The notes beneath the pieces were generated by a model that was not told the origin of the DNA, searched no databases, and saw nothing but the letters and a program-made list of their open reading frames with translations. DNA of 64,000 nt from contig CAZCYV010000001.1 of the NCBI GenBank assembly GCA_964503145.1, positions 620,001-684,000 on the forward strand, written 5' to 3'. The translations under genes were made by a program, and so were the position numbers. Numbering within the stretch: position 1 is the first letter of the stretch; every line of letters begins with the position of its first letter. This document shows positions 33,318 through 42,767 of the stretch, piece by piece. Source of the DNA: RBG-16-57-11 sp964503145 (GTDB lineage Bacteria > Chloroflexota > Anaerolineae > Anaerolineales > UBA4823).

Positions 33318-35891
33318 TTACTCATACTGAATGGCTTCCAATATGCGGATACGCGCGGCGCGTAATGTGGGGAGCAGCGCCGCCACCTGCGAAGTGAGAA
33401 ACGCGATCACCAGGGCAGCCAGGATGTTCTCCAGCGGCAGAACATAAGTAATCCGGTAGCCCGACATGCTGGTCATGGCGGTCAGGAACAGGCGACTCAA
33501 GGCTACGCCAAACACCAGTCCCATCAGGCCGCCAATCAGGCCCATCAGCGCTGCTTCGGATAATATCATCCGCACCACCTGACCGCGGGTCATCCCTACC
33601 GCCCGCAGCATGCCGATTTCCTGGGTGCGCTCCATCACATTCATGGTGAGTGTGTTGGTGATGCCCATGAATCCCACCAGCATGGCGATCAGCGCAAGTA
33701 CATCGAACATCTGAAAGGCCTGTTGCATGAGCGTGGTAATTCGACCCAACAGGGTTTCGTTGGACACGATCACCAGTCGCTCGTCTTTGCCATAGCGAGC
33801 GTCGATTTCTTCACCCACCTGATCGGGTGAAGCGCCAGGTGACACCTTCACCAGCAGCGTATTCGCCCCACTGAGTCGAAAATAGTGTTCCATATCACGC
33901 CACGATCCATTCATGACCAAGCCTTGATTGGAAAAATCGACTGTTACCGCAGCCACAGTGAAGGGCGTTCCTCCCAAACGTGTCTTGAGCTGCAACTGGT
34001 CACCTGGCGCCAGTGCATACTTCTCGGCAATTACAGTGGAGATGAACACGTGCCCGCCGCGGCTCATCCGATCCAGGGAATCTGGATATGCCTGACTAAA
34101 AACAAAGTTGGTCACCTGCGAATAAGAAACCGGATCGAACGCCATGAAATTAACCTTCTCCCAGTTTCGGTCAGGCAAGCGCCAATCGACCTCAAAATAG
34201 CGCACCGGGGCAACAGCTTCCACGCCGGGCAGCGCTTCAATCCGCCGAATGACATTTTCACGAATGGGTACCAAGGAGGTTATATAAATATCACCGCCGA
34301 TATAGCCCTCCAGCCATTCATCCAGATCGCCTTTAAAGGAGCCGGTCATCACCCACACGATCACGATCATGGCAACGCCGATCATCAAGGCAGCAACAGT
34401 CAAAGTAGTTCTCAAGCGGGAGCGTTGAATATTCCGGCTGCCCAACTGGCCAACCCGTCCGAACAGAAAGCCCATCAAAGGACGAGCCATGTGCTCCCAG
34501 GCGGAGACGGTGACAGGGATAACCAGCGCGCCGCCAAAAAATAGCGCAAATACCATTATGCTGCCAAAACGAAATTGCGGATCATCTGGAAAGGGGTTAA
34601 ACACCAGACCCAAACCGGCCACTACCAGCAGAACAATTCCCAGGATCCAACCGTAGCGGATCAGCCAACCCTGGCGCGACAGTGCGCGCACGCGCAGCGC
34701 TTCCAGTGGTGAAACAAAGCCTGCCCGTAAAGCCGGCAGCATCGCCGCAGCCACCGCAACCAATACCCCAACAGAGAATGCAATTATTAGCAGGCTGTGC
34801 GGCGCCTGGGCTTGGGTTATCTCTTGCGCTAACATAACAGCCATCAGCCGAGAAAGCCCTCGCGCCATCAGAAGTCCCAAACCAATACCCAGTAAAGAGC
34901 CAATGATGCCCATCGATATAGCTTCAACCAGCACCTGAGAGGTCACCTGGCCCCGCGTCATCCCCAATGTGCGCAGCATACCGAATTCACGGGTGCGCTC
35001 CACTACCGTCATAGAAAAGGCATTGTAGATCAGGAATGCGCCCACAAACAGCGCCATTGCAGACAGGAAATTCAGACCGATCTGGTAGTTGCTGAGCATC
35101 TGGATCATACGCCGCCCCTGAGATGCCGGATAAATCACCGCGTACGCCTCGCCCAGATAAGATGCAAGGTTCAGCCGTTGGCGCTCCAGCTCATCGCTGG
35201 ACAAACCCGGCGACATCACCAGATCGACTTGATCAATCTCTCCGCTGCGGTCGAACAATCTTTGAGCGCAGACCAGGGGTAGAACGCCAAAAGCGCCATT
35301 GTTCAACTGCCCTGGTCCTTCTTTCTCCATCAGACCTACGATGCGCAGCCTCACAACCTGCCCAGAGGCCACAAATTCGATATATTTTCCGACCGCCAGC
35401 TCGTTTTGATCGGCAAAGGATTTGACCAGCACGACCTCATTTGCCTCTGGATCTAGAGAGAGGAAACGGCCTTCGACAATGCTATAACTGCGCACCTGGC
35501 TATCATGAAGCGGGTCGATACCATACAGCAGCAGCCCACCCAGGTCTGTGCCAAAGAAACTCAGACCAATGTCGTCGCTTGGGGATTGATTGGCAAGCAC
35601 AGTCTGGGCGTGCAAGGAAGGCAGCGCCGCTTCGACGCCCGGCACCTTTTCCACGCGTTGTACGGTAGTTTCCGGGATGCCTCTCCCATCGGCTTCCCGG
35701 CTGGTGATGATCAGGTCAGCCTTGCCAGAAGTGTTTTCGAACAACTGGGTGACGGAGTTCAGCGCAGCCTGATTGGTTACACCGATCGCAATAATTGCAG
35801 CCACACCCAGGACGATCCCAAATGTGCTCAATAAGACTCGCATTGGGCGGGCAGTCAAGGAACGTAAAGAAAGCAGACGCAAGAGTCTCAT
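33318..35891 (-). CDS. ABC exporter permease with two FtsX domains
   Basis: About 857 residues. Layout: N-terminal helix (LLSTFGIVLGVAAIIAIGV), a large periplasmic MacB-like domain (residues 45-250), FtsX domain one (NFLSAMALFVGAFLIYNAFS, RTREFGMLRTLGMTRGQV), then a second copy of the same plan ending MLVGFMGITNTLTMNVMERT and QEIGMLRAVGMTRGQVVRMI. The doubled form resembles LolCE-type or peptide/lipid exporters. The frame is open to 36089, but the family N-terminus starts at ATG 35891, 15 bases after the ATPase stop. It is the last gene of a four-gene operon. Cargo is unknown; an outer-surface lipid or lipoprotein is plausible. Confidence 0.87.
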   Translation of the reverse strand: MRLLRLLSLRSLTARPMRVLLSTFGIVLGVAAIIAIGVTNQAALNSVTQLFENTSGKADLIITSREADGRGIPETTVQRVEKVPGVEAALPSLHAQTVLANQSPSDDIGLSFFGTDLGGLLLYGIDPLHDSQVRSYSIVEGRFLSLDPEANEVVLVKSFADQNELAVGKYIEFVASGQVVRLRIVGLMEKEGPGQLNNGAFGVLPLVCAQRLFDRSGEIDQVDLVMSPGLSSDELERQRLNLASYLGEAYAVIYPASQGRRMIQMLSNYQIGLNFLSAMALFVGAFLIYNAFSMTVVERTREFGMLRTLGMTRGQVTSQVLVEAISMGIIGSLLGIGLGLLMARGLSRLMAVMLAQEITQAQAPHSLLIIAFSVGVLVAVAAAMLPALRAGFVSPLEALRVRALSRQGWLIRYGWILGIVLLVVAGLGLVFNPFPDDPQFRFGSIMVFALFFGGALVIPVTVSAWEHMARPLMGFLFGRVGQLGSRNIQRSRLRTTLTVAALMIGVAMIVIVWVMTGSFKGDLDEWLEGYIGGDIYITSLVPIRENVIRRIEALPGVEAVAPVRYFEVDWRLPDRNWEKVNFMAFDPVSYSQVTNFVFSQAYPDSLDRMSRGGHVFISTVIAEKYALAPGDQLQLKTRLGGTPFTVAAVTVDFSNQGLVMNGSWRDMEHYFRLSGANTLLVKVSPGASPDQVGEEIDARYGKDERLVIVSNETLLGRITTLMQQAFQMFDVLALIAMLVGFMGITNTLTMNVMERTQEIGMLRAVGMTRGQVVRMILSEAALMGLIGGLMGLVFGVALSRLFLTAMTSMSGYRITYVLPLENILAALVIAFLTSQVAALLPTLRAARIRILEAIQYE

Positions 35892-35905
35892 CGGTGTTTG
35901 GCGAG

Positions 35906-36655
35906 TTAATCTCCTAACGCGCTCATACGCTCGAGGATCTGTCGAAGTTTCTCGGCCAACTGGGTATCGGGCGCAAAGACCAGCTCGCCGTCCAGGCGGC
36001 CATCGCGCAGAAAGACGACCCGGTCGGCATATGCAGCCGCGCGTGGATCGTGAGTTACCACTACAATCGTTTGACTTAACTGATCGCACGATTGGCGCAA
36101 CAGCTCCATAATTGCCGTGCCGGTCTTCGAGTCCAGGTTGCCGGTTGGCTCATCGGCCAGCAGGACGGCCGGCTCGGTGATCAAGGCCCGCGCCAGGGCC
36201 ACCCGCTGCTGCTCACCGCCTGAGAGCTGGTCAGGTTTGTGTCCACGGCGGTCGCTAAGCCCGGTCAGTTGCAACAGAGAATTCAGCCGTTGCTGATAAG
36301 CCTTCGGATTCTGGCCGTCGATCAACAGTGGCAGGGTGATGTTTTCCTCCGCTGAAAGTGTGGGCAGCAAGTTGAAAAACTGAAAGACGAACCCAATGTT
36401 GCGCCTTCGCAACAGGGTTACTTTCTTATCTTTTAATTGGGAAAGTCGAGCTCCTGCCAGGATCACTTCACCGCTTGATGGCTGGTCAAGTCCGCCGATC
36501 ATGTGCAACAAAGTCGACTTGCCGCTCCCCGACGGTCCCATAATAGCGACAAACTCGCCTTTTTCTACCACGAAATCGACCCCTGCCAGGGCATTAACCC
36601 GGCTACCGCCCAGTTGATATTGCTTCGTTATGCCTTTGGCTTCCATTACCGGCAT
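35906..36655 (-). CDS. ABC exporter ATP-binding protein (LolD/MacB-like)
   Basis: 249 residues. Walker A GPSGSGKST near residue 40, Q-loop FVFQFFNLLPTLSAEEN, signature LSGGEQQRVALARAL, Walker B VLLADEPTGNLD, switch His VVVTHDPRAA. The LPTLSAEEN Q-loop and LDSKTG after Walker B are hallmarks of the MacB/LolD branch that partners FtsX permeases. It lies between the PEP-synthase-like gene (gap of three bases) and the FtsX gene (15 bases), so the four genes are one transcript. Confidence 0.92.
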   Translation of the reverse strand: MPVMEAKGITKQYQLGGSRVNALAGVDFVVEKGEFVAIMGPSGSGKSTLLHMIGGLDQPSSGEVILAGARLSQLKDKKVTLLRRRNIGFVFQFFNLLPTLSAEENITLPLLIDGQNPKAYQQRLNSLLQLTGLSDRRGHKPDQLSGGEQQRVALARALITEPAVLLADEPTGNLDSKTGTAIMELLRQSCDQLSQTIVVVTHDPRAAAYADRVVFLRDGRLDGELVFAPDTQLAEKLRQILERMSALGD

Positions 36656-36658
36656 TGG

Positions 36659-39022
36659 TTACTCCTTTTCCACCCGAGCTGGCTGGTGGACATCTTTTAG
36701 ATAGATCACACCTTTGTATCCATCCACTTCGACCAGGGCGCCGTCCGGCAAGTCCATTGCTGCCTTCACCGAAACCACTGCTGGGATGTTATATTCGCGG
36801 GCTATAATCGAGCTGTGGGAAAGGATGCCCCCCGACTCGGCGATGACAGCCCCGGCCTTGGCAAACAGCGGCGTCCATCCTACATCCGAGTAGGGTATCA
36901 CAAGCACATCTCCCGGCTCAAGTTTTTGAAAATCGTTCAATCCGCGGACAACTTTTACCCGTCCGGCGTAGTAACCACGAGAAGTTGGGATGCCTTGCAG
37001 CTTATCGGCACTAGCGGGAACCAGCGGCGGCAAAGAGTCACCATAAATCACATCCGGGACGAGCGCATCCCGGCTGCGCTCCATCTCGGCTTTACGCTCA
37101 GCAACCAGAGCAGCAAAGTCCCTCCCATCTCTCACACCTGCTACCCAGTCTTGCAACTCTTTCCAATATAGAAAAAATATATCTTCCCAACAAGATAACA
37201 GACCTTCAACAACCATGCCTGCTCCCAGGGCGTGAAAGTTATCGCGCAGCAACATGAGTGTATAGGTGTACAGTGAGCTGTACATTTCGCGATACAGGCG
37301 AAAAGCCCGAGCGCGCTGATAAACATAGCCTAGATAACGAAAACCAAGCGGCCCGCTCTTCAAATCCTGCAAGCCAATGTTGCAGGCTGCTTTCGTCTCT
37401 GGCGGGCTGAACTCGCATACCAGGCGCAGAATCATCTCCGGTGTCTCACGCCAAGGAACACTGGTAAAGTCCACCGTGCTATCGCTTAAGTGACCGAAAC
37501 GATCAAGAAATTGCAGAAGCTGCTGGTGAAAATCGGATAATGCCTGCTCCTGTTCCAAGAATTGCAGGTCGCCCTGCCTTAGGCGCTCTTTAAACTGCGG
37601 TTCTAGGGCCTGGTATTGCTGATGCAAATTAGCCAGGTGCAGATTAGGATCAAAGGCTTGCAGCTTATCCCATTGATCGGTGAGGTTAAACTGATCGGGA
37701 TTCACCTTCCGGCTTTTCAAATAGCTGCGCAGCAGAGCGCTGTAAATCTGCATCAGCAGAATGCACAAAATCGTGTTATAGGTGATCTTCTCTTGCAGGT
37801 TGATAATCTGGCTAACCCGCTCTAGTAGAAGCTTGGGATGATCCTGAGCTGAGAGCAAAGCAGAATAAGCTCGCGCTTCCTGTTGCAGTTGTACATAATC
37901 CCGCTCTGCGCGTGGGCCAAAGCGCAACTTATCTAAGACAAAGCGAGCGACCCTCGGGGCTTTCAGTAGAAAAGATGGGCCTGGCATGAATTTTGGTCGG
38001 CTGGCGCCTGGCGGCAGCATCCCCATCATCCGCTCTAAAGAATCGCGGGGCATTCCCAGGCGTGCAAAAACGCGGCCAAACTGCCCCATATTGTAGTAGG
38101 CACGGTAGTGAAAAGCCTTCACCAGGCACTCCGGCTGAATTTGGGTATCACCCACCAATTCATTCAGAATTCGTACCCACTGGCGCGTAGGGATGGGTAT
38201 AGAGGTCGACCAAACCAATGGTTTAATCAACCCGGGCGTCATCTCGCGCGCAATCTGGTTACTGTAGATATCGCCCTCATGCAATGCAGTAATATCGCGA
38301 AGCTGCACCCAGTACAGCATTTTCCCATCGTAAACCCACTCCAGGTCGATATCCCGCCGGAGCAGGCGCGCAAGCTGTTTCGTCTGCTGGATAATCTGTT
38401 CGATTAAGCCGTCTGGCAGTTGCTCATCATCTGGCTTTTCCAACACAGCACCCCAGCGGCTCACCCAGCGCATAGGTGTAATTCCCGATTGCGCCAGTTG
38501 GGTACCGTCGCCGCGTACCGCTTCCACAATGATTTCCTCCTGACCCGTGATCGGATTCAGTGAGAATGACACTCCCGATAGGATTGGTTCGATCATCTCT
38601 TGAATGATCACTGCGATGAGGAGCTGATCTGCCAGCTTCGTGCTGCGTTGCAGGTAAGTTTGAACCCCCTCAGCCTCAGCAGTATCCCAGATAGCCTGCA
38701 CAGCCTGAATGACCTGGTCCACACCACGCACGTTTAAAAAGCTGGTAAATTGTCCCGCAAATGACCGCTGGGTGCTATCTTCGATATTAGCTGAGGAGCG
38801 TATCGCGTAGGTCCTGCCGGGTAAGATCGCCCGCTCCAATTCTTTCAAGACGCTATCAACAACTGCCTGCCCCTGGCAGCGGTAATCCAGATAGGCTTTC
38901 CATGTACAAACAATAGTTTTTGGAATGTTAAATTTCTTCCGCCAAAGCCGGTGTAGATTCAAAGCCTTGTTGCCAATACAAGCCGGTGGTCGGAGTGTAT
39001 GCAACGATACAAGATATTTCAT
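36659..39022 (-). CDS. PEP synthase / PPDK-like phosphotransferase
   Basis: 787 residues. N-terminal PEP/pyruvate-type ATP-grasp (IGNKALNLHRLWRKKFNIPK, YAIRSSANIEDSTQRSFAGQ, SGVSFSLNPITGQEEIIVEA). A long helical middle of no clear family (residues 330-650). C-terminal PEP-utilising swivelling domain with the phospho-His: GGILSHSSIIAREYNIPAVV. This order (ATP-grasp, linker, His domain) is that of rifampicin phosphotransferase and PEP-synthase paralogues; the C-terminal PEP/pyruvate TIM barrel of true PpsA is absent. It therefore probably phosphorylates a small molecule. It sits between a PlsY-like gene and an exporter. Confidence 0.8.
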   Translation of the reverse strand: MKYLVSLHTLRPPACIGNKALNLHRLWRKKFNIPKTIVCTWKAYLDYRCQGQAVVDSVLKELERAILPGRTYAIRSSANIEDSTQRSFAGQFTSFLNVRGVDQVIQAVQAIWDTAEAEGVQTYLQRSTKLADQLLIAVIIQEMIEPILSGVSFSLNPITGQEEIIVEAVRGDGTQLAQSGITPMRWVSRWGAVLEKPDDEQLPDGLIEQIIQQTKQLARLLRRDIDLEWVYDGKMLYWVQLRDITALHEGDIYSNQIAREMTPGLIKPLVWSTSIPIPTRQWVRILNELVGDTQIQPECLVKAFHYRAYYNMGQFGRVFARLGMPRDSLERMMGMLPPGASRPKFMPGPSFLLKAPRVARFVLDKLRFGPRAERDYVQLQQEARAYSALLSAQDHPKLLLERVSQIINLQEKITYNTILCILLMQIYSALLRSYLKSRKVNPDQFNLTDQWDKLQAFDPNLHLANLHQQYQALEPQFKERLRQGDLQFLEQEQALSDFHQQLLQFLDRFGHLSDSTVDFTSVPWRETPEMILRLVCEFSPPETKAACNIGLQDLKSGPLGFRYLGYVYQRARAFRLYREMYSSLYTYTLMLLRDNFHALGAGMVVEGLLSCWEDIFFLYWKELQDWVAGVRDGRDFAALVAERKAEMERSRDALVPDVIYGDSLPPLVPASADKLQGIPTSRGYYAGRVKVVRGLNDFQKLEPGDVLVIPYSDVGWTPLFAKAGAVIAESGGILSHSSIIAREYNIPAVVSVKAAMDLPDGALVEVDGYKGVIYLKDVHQPARVEKE

Positions 39023-39039
39023 TCCGCCCTCAATTTGGA

Positions 39040-39753
39040 TTACTTGCGTTGTATTTTGAGCGCACTCATCAGCTTGAGCATTGCTTGACCCATCGGAAAT
39101 GTGCTCATGCTGGCGCGCATATCTCCTTTGCCATATTTCTGGTATATTCCTCGCACCATTTTAATCTCTGGGATCATCGCGATGAGGAAAAGCATGCTGA
39201 TAATCAACGCATAGATCAAATGGACACCCCAACCGCGGGTGATTGCAAACCAGATGATGGTTAGAAAGACGCCTCCAGTGTAAGCGACCAGAAGTTCCTT
39301 GAGCAAGACCATCCCGATAAACATGGACGTAATGGCAACCACCAACGCGCCAAGCGGATCAATCGCCAGCATGCCACCGTAAAACGGGGATATTCCACGA
39401 CCTCCCTTGAAGCCATAATACACTGGCCAACAATGACCGATAAAACCCGCAATCGCGGCCATCAGGTAATAAATCTCATCCGGATAAATCAACCGTAATG
39501 CCAGCGTCGGTAAGAGTGCCTTTAATATGTCGAGCAAACCTGCAGTGCAGCCAATTTTCGCTCCATACTTGATCGAAGCCGTGTTGGCACCCATAGCGAG
39601 CATGGGCATCCGTTCATCGCTGTTTTGCACAGGTAGCGAAACATCACTCAGATCAGCTTTCGGGTCGACAATGCGAGGAACCAGGCGAGCAAATGAAATT
39701 GAGCCCAACAAATAGCTAACAACTATACTTACAATCAGCACAACTGGATCCAT
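39040..39753 (-). CDS. PlsY-like membrane acyltransferase, divergent
   Basis: 237 residues, about six membrane segments. It has the PlsY start IVVSYLLGSISFARLVP and the second motif GHCWPVYYGFKGGRGIS, close to GHxxPxFLxFKGGKGVA. The first catalytic loop, usually GSGNxGATN, is AMGANTASIKYGAK here, and the usual C-terminal HRENI-type motif is missing. PlsY moves acyl groups from acyl phosphate to glycerol-3-phosphate; this protein may use another acceptor. AGGAGGGG selects ATG 39753 over a start at 39786. It is first in the operon with the PEP-synthase-like and ABC genes. Confidence 0.65.
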   Translation of the reverse strand: MDPVVLIVSIVVSYLLGSISFARLVPRIVDPKADLSDVSLPVQNSDERMPMLAMGANTASIKYGAKIGCTAGLLDILKALLPTLALRLIYPDEIYYLMAAIAGFIGHCWPVYYGFKGGRGISPFYGGMLAIDPLGALVVAITSMFIGMVLLKELLVAYTGGVFLTIIWFAITRGWGVHLIYALIISMLFLIAMIPEIKMVRGIYQKYGKGDMRASMSTFPMGQAMLKLMSALKIQRK

Positions 39754-40406
39754 CTTAACCCCTCCTAAAATAATCCAACAAATCACGTAGTTATTGCCAT
39801 TATTCCTTATCTTAGTTTACTAACTGCAATCTCTTCCGGCAAGTGATATTTGTCACTATTCGCATGGAATTAATACCGCGCCACCTAGGGTAATCGCATT
39901 TCAAAAGCTTACCCTGGTCACCAGCGCCACGGGTTACATCGGCGCGGGGCTGGTGCCACACCTGCTTGAGATGGGTTATCGCGTGCGATACCTGGTGCGA
40001 GGTCCGGCCCGTCCGATTAATTGTTTCAGTACATCCAGCCGATCAATTATCGCCGGTCAGTGAAGTGGATGCCAGCGCACTCACAAGATTTGCCCCCGAT
40101 TTTCACCCCGTGCCAACACCATCAGCCGCCTCATTACAACATTGTAAGCAAAAACGACCCCTCCGCGGCTTGCGAAAGGCAACAGGTTCGCTATAATCGT
40201 CCCTAAAACGGTCTTTGCTTCATCGTTCACAAACCGGCTGAAGATGCGCTGATCCGGTGTTGGGGTTATCCGCGTGGTTCATGACAGAGGGGAAAAGCCC
40301 AACCGCCGCTCGCCCTGAAGCCGCTGGGTTGCGTCAACGGTTCAGGTGCCACATCGGGCAGATGTATCTGATCGAAGGCGAACATTAAGCACGAAAGGAG
40401 TCCAAA
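39754..40406. other. Intergenic region with gene debris
   Basis: About 650 bases. Near the PlsY-like gene, TTAGT-TT-ACTAA (39812-39823) is a perfect palindrome that might be an operator. An epimerase remnant occupies 39905-40063. From 40064 to 40390 I find no gene; short open frames in both strands are not protein-like. AAGGAG before ATG 40407 is the ribosome site of the delta-60 gene. Confidence 0.5.
39905..40063 (+). pseudogene. N-terminal remnant of an NAD(P)-dependent epimerase/NmrA-like protein
   Basis: The plus frame from 39905 reads KLTLVTSATGYIGAGLVPHL then LEMGYRVRYLVRGPARPI, the first Rossmann beta-alpha-beta unit with GxxGxxG-type dinucleotide site (SATGYIGAGL) and the typical VRYLVRxPARP strand of SDR epimerases. 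It then loses similarity and stops at TGA 40061-40063. There is no start codon immediately upstream. Intact members are about 300-480 residues, so only about 36 residues remain. Confidence 0.65.
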
Positions 40407-42659
40407 ATGCACCATCTCATCGCTGCAGCGCGCCTTTTGCTCTCGCTTATTTTGGTGTATGCCCTTGCCCAACCCATCCCCATCGGGGCGTACGATCTGG
40501 TTCAAAGCACAGAGGAATTTTTCTCCTACAGCCCGGCCACCTTCACCATACCCGGCAAAGTGAATGCGATGATCCCGCTCAGCAATGGGCGCGTGGTGGT
40601 CGGGGGCGGTTTTGTCTCTATCGGTGGGTTGGCAGCCCCGCGCAGCCTGGCGATGCTCAACAGCGATGGCACATTGGATACAACCTTTCGGGTTGACCCC
40701 GACCTGCAAGTACAAGAAGTCAATGCCGCAGCCCTGCAGGGCGATGGCAAGATCCTGATCGCCGGGCGGTTCAAAAAAGCCGGCCTGCCGACGACGTATT
40801 TCCTCCTTCGCCTGCAATCCAACGGGACGCTGGACATTACATTCGATCCCCTACAGGTCAACGGGCAGGTTTACGCCGTTCTGGTGGACGGCAGCAAGAT
40901 CGTCATCGGCGGCGATTTCACCCAGCCCACGCCCAAAATTGCCCGCTTGAATCTGGATGGCACGGCTGACCCAGCCTTCCGCGGCGTGGGCAGCGGGCCA
41001 GACGGCGCCGTCATAGATATCGCCCGGCAGAGCAGTGGTAAATACATCATCGCAGGCGATTTCAGCACCTACAACAGCGCGGCTCAAAACGGGCTGGCGC
41101 GCTTGAACAGCAACGGCTCTTTGGACACCTCGTTCGTGTCAGGCGGATTCCGAGAGAGCAAGCGGGTGGCCGTGTTGAGCGACGACTCAGTCGTCGTAGG
41201 TGGAACGGACATCTGCGGAGACGACCCGTTCGCCTGGTATACGGCCAATGGCGCGGCCAAACCCGCCCTCTCCCCCAACCCGGATCTGTTCCAGTCGATC
41301 ACCGCCGTGCTGCCGCTGCCCGATGGCGGCTTTTTGGTTGGCGGGTGGTATTCGGGGGTGTGCATCAACGGCAGCCCGACGGCGCACGAGGCGCAGGTAT
41401 GGCGCTATGCCGCCAACGGTACTTACCGGACGATGACCTCCTTCGGGGACGAGGCAGATGTGCTGGCTCTGGCTTTACGCAGCGACGGCAGGGTGGTGGT
41501 CGGGGGCTACGGGCGGCCGAAAACAGCCGGCCAGATTGGGCTGTTCGACGGCCTGGCGCTGCTGGATCTGGCGGATAATGGCCTGGAGAAGGTGTCCGCT
41601 TTCAAGCCGCTCGTCGGCGACGAGGCGGAAATTTACGACCTGAGCCGCTACGCGGACGGCCGGTTGCTGGTCGCTGGCAATTTCAGCCATGTAAACGGTT
41701 CCCCACGCTTTGGATTGGCCCGGTTGCTCGCCAACAGCAGCCTGGACACGAACTTTCGGCCCTTCGCCGATCAGCCAGGAGGTTGGAGTCAGGCTGCGCT
41801 GGCTTTGCCGGATGGCAGGGCGGTGGCCGGTTTCAGGGATGCAGGGTTGTATCTAATTGCCGCCGACGGCAGCCTGACCAATCTGTCGGCCAGCAACCAT
41901 TATGACCGCGTCTCCACCCTGGAGCGCCAGAGCGACGGTAAGGTGCTGGTTGGAAGCGATTGGGGCGCCGGCGTCAGGCGCTTGAAGGCCGACTTTTCAG
42001 GAGAGGATGATACCTTCGTCGTCGGCAATGCCGGTGGAAGCGTGTACGATCTGGCTGTGCAGGCGGATGGGAAAATCCTCGTCGCAGGCAGCTTCAATCA
42101 ATACAACGGCCAGCCATACCCCGGCCTGGTGCGCCTGAACGCTGACGGCAACACCGACAACAGCTTCGCGCCTCCCCTCTTCATGGTAGATCTATACAAC
42201 ACCGCCATGCTCTACAGCGTGACGCTGCTCGCCAGCGGGAAGGTGTTGGCAGGGGGAAATTTCGGGCTGGTGAACGGCGAAGTGCATCCGGCGCTGGCGC
42301 GCTTGAACAGCAACGGCTCTCTGGACGAAAGCTTCACCTCGCCTGCAAATGTCCATACGACCAAAAGTGTTTGCGTCCAGGCAAACGATGGGTCGATCTG
42401 GCTGGGAGGTCAGGAGGCTTCATTTTCACGCAACCCCATCGTCAGGCATCTTGACTCCGACGGCGTTACTGATCCGACCTTCCAGGACGCCTATCAGGCT
42501 GCGCATGGAGATGGCCTGGTCAACGTGGTACTGTGCGATTCCGAAGGCCTGAGCTGGGTCGGTGGCAGATTCAGCCTGATTGGCAGCCGAGCGTACTATG
42601 GGCTGGCAAGGTATTTGCCGCTCAACGGTCAGTTGTTCTTGCCACTGGTGATACGTTGA
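40407..42659 (+). CDS. Secreted delta-60 repeat beta-propeller protein
   Basis: 750 residues. Signal peptide LIAAARLLLSLILVYALAQP. The rest is built of about 12 repeats of 50-60 residues with the delta-60 pattern: LNSDGTLDTTF, DGKILIAGRF, ARLNSNGSLDTSF, ADGKILVAGSFNQYNG and so on, which predict a propeller. The protein ends LNGQLFLPLVIR; hydrophobic LPLV-type tails of this kind recur on exported Chloroflexota proteins and may be a sorting or anchoring signal. AAGGAG precedes the ATG. Binding partner unknown; no enzyme motif is present. Confidence 0.82.
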   Translation: MHHLIAAARLLLSLILVYALAQPIPIGAYDLVQSTEEFFSYSPATFTIPGKVNAMIPLSNGRVVVGGGFVSIGGLAAPRSLAMLNSDGTLDTTFRVDPDLQVQEVNAAALQGDGKILIAGRFKKAGLPTTYFLLRLQSNGTLDITFDPLQVNGQVYAVLVDGSKIVIGGDFTQPTPKIARLNLDGTADPAFRGVGSGPDGAVIDIARQSSGKYIIAGDFSTYNSAAQNGLARLNSNGSLDTSFVSGGFRESKRVAVLSDDSVVVGGTDICGDDPFAWYTANGAAKPALSPNPDLFQSITAVLPLPDGGFLVGGWYSGVCINGSPTAHEAQVWRYAANGTYRTMTSFGDEADVLALALRSDGRVVVGGYGRPKTAGQIGLFDGLALLDLADNGLEKVSAFKPLVGDEAEIYDLSRYADGRLLVAGNFSHVNGSPRFGLARLLANSSLDTNFRPFADQPGGWSQAALALPDGRAVAGFRDAGLYLIAADGSLTNLSASNHYDRVSTLERQSDGKVLVGSDWGAGVRRLKADFSGEDDTFVVGNAGGSVYDLAVQADGKILVAGSFNQYNGQPYPGLVRLNADGNTDNSFAPPLFMVDLYNTAMLYSVTLLASGKVLAGGNFGLVNGEVHPALARLNSNGSLDESFTSPANVHTTKSVCVQANDGSIWLGGQEASFSRNPIVRHLDSDGVTDPTFQDAYQAAHGDGLVNVVLCDSEGLSWVGGRFSLIGSRAYYGLARYLPLNGQLFLPLVIR

Positions 42660-42767
42660 AGCAAGACCAGGGTTGCCGCAGGCGAAAATGGTTTTATCGG
42701 TAATATCAGGCCTGATGAATGTTTGGGAGAATGGGAAACCAATTAGCCGAAATCAAGGAAGAGCGTA

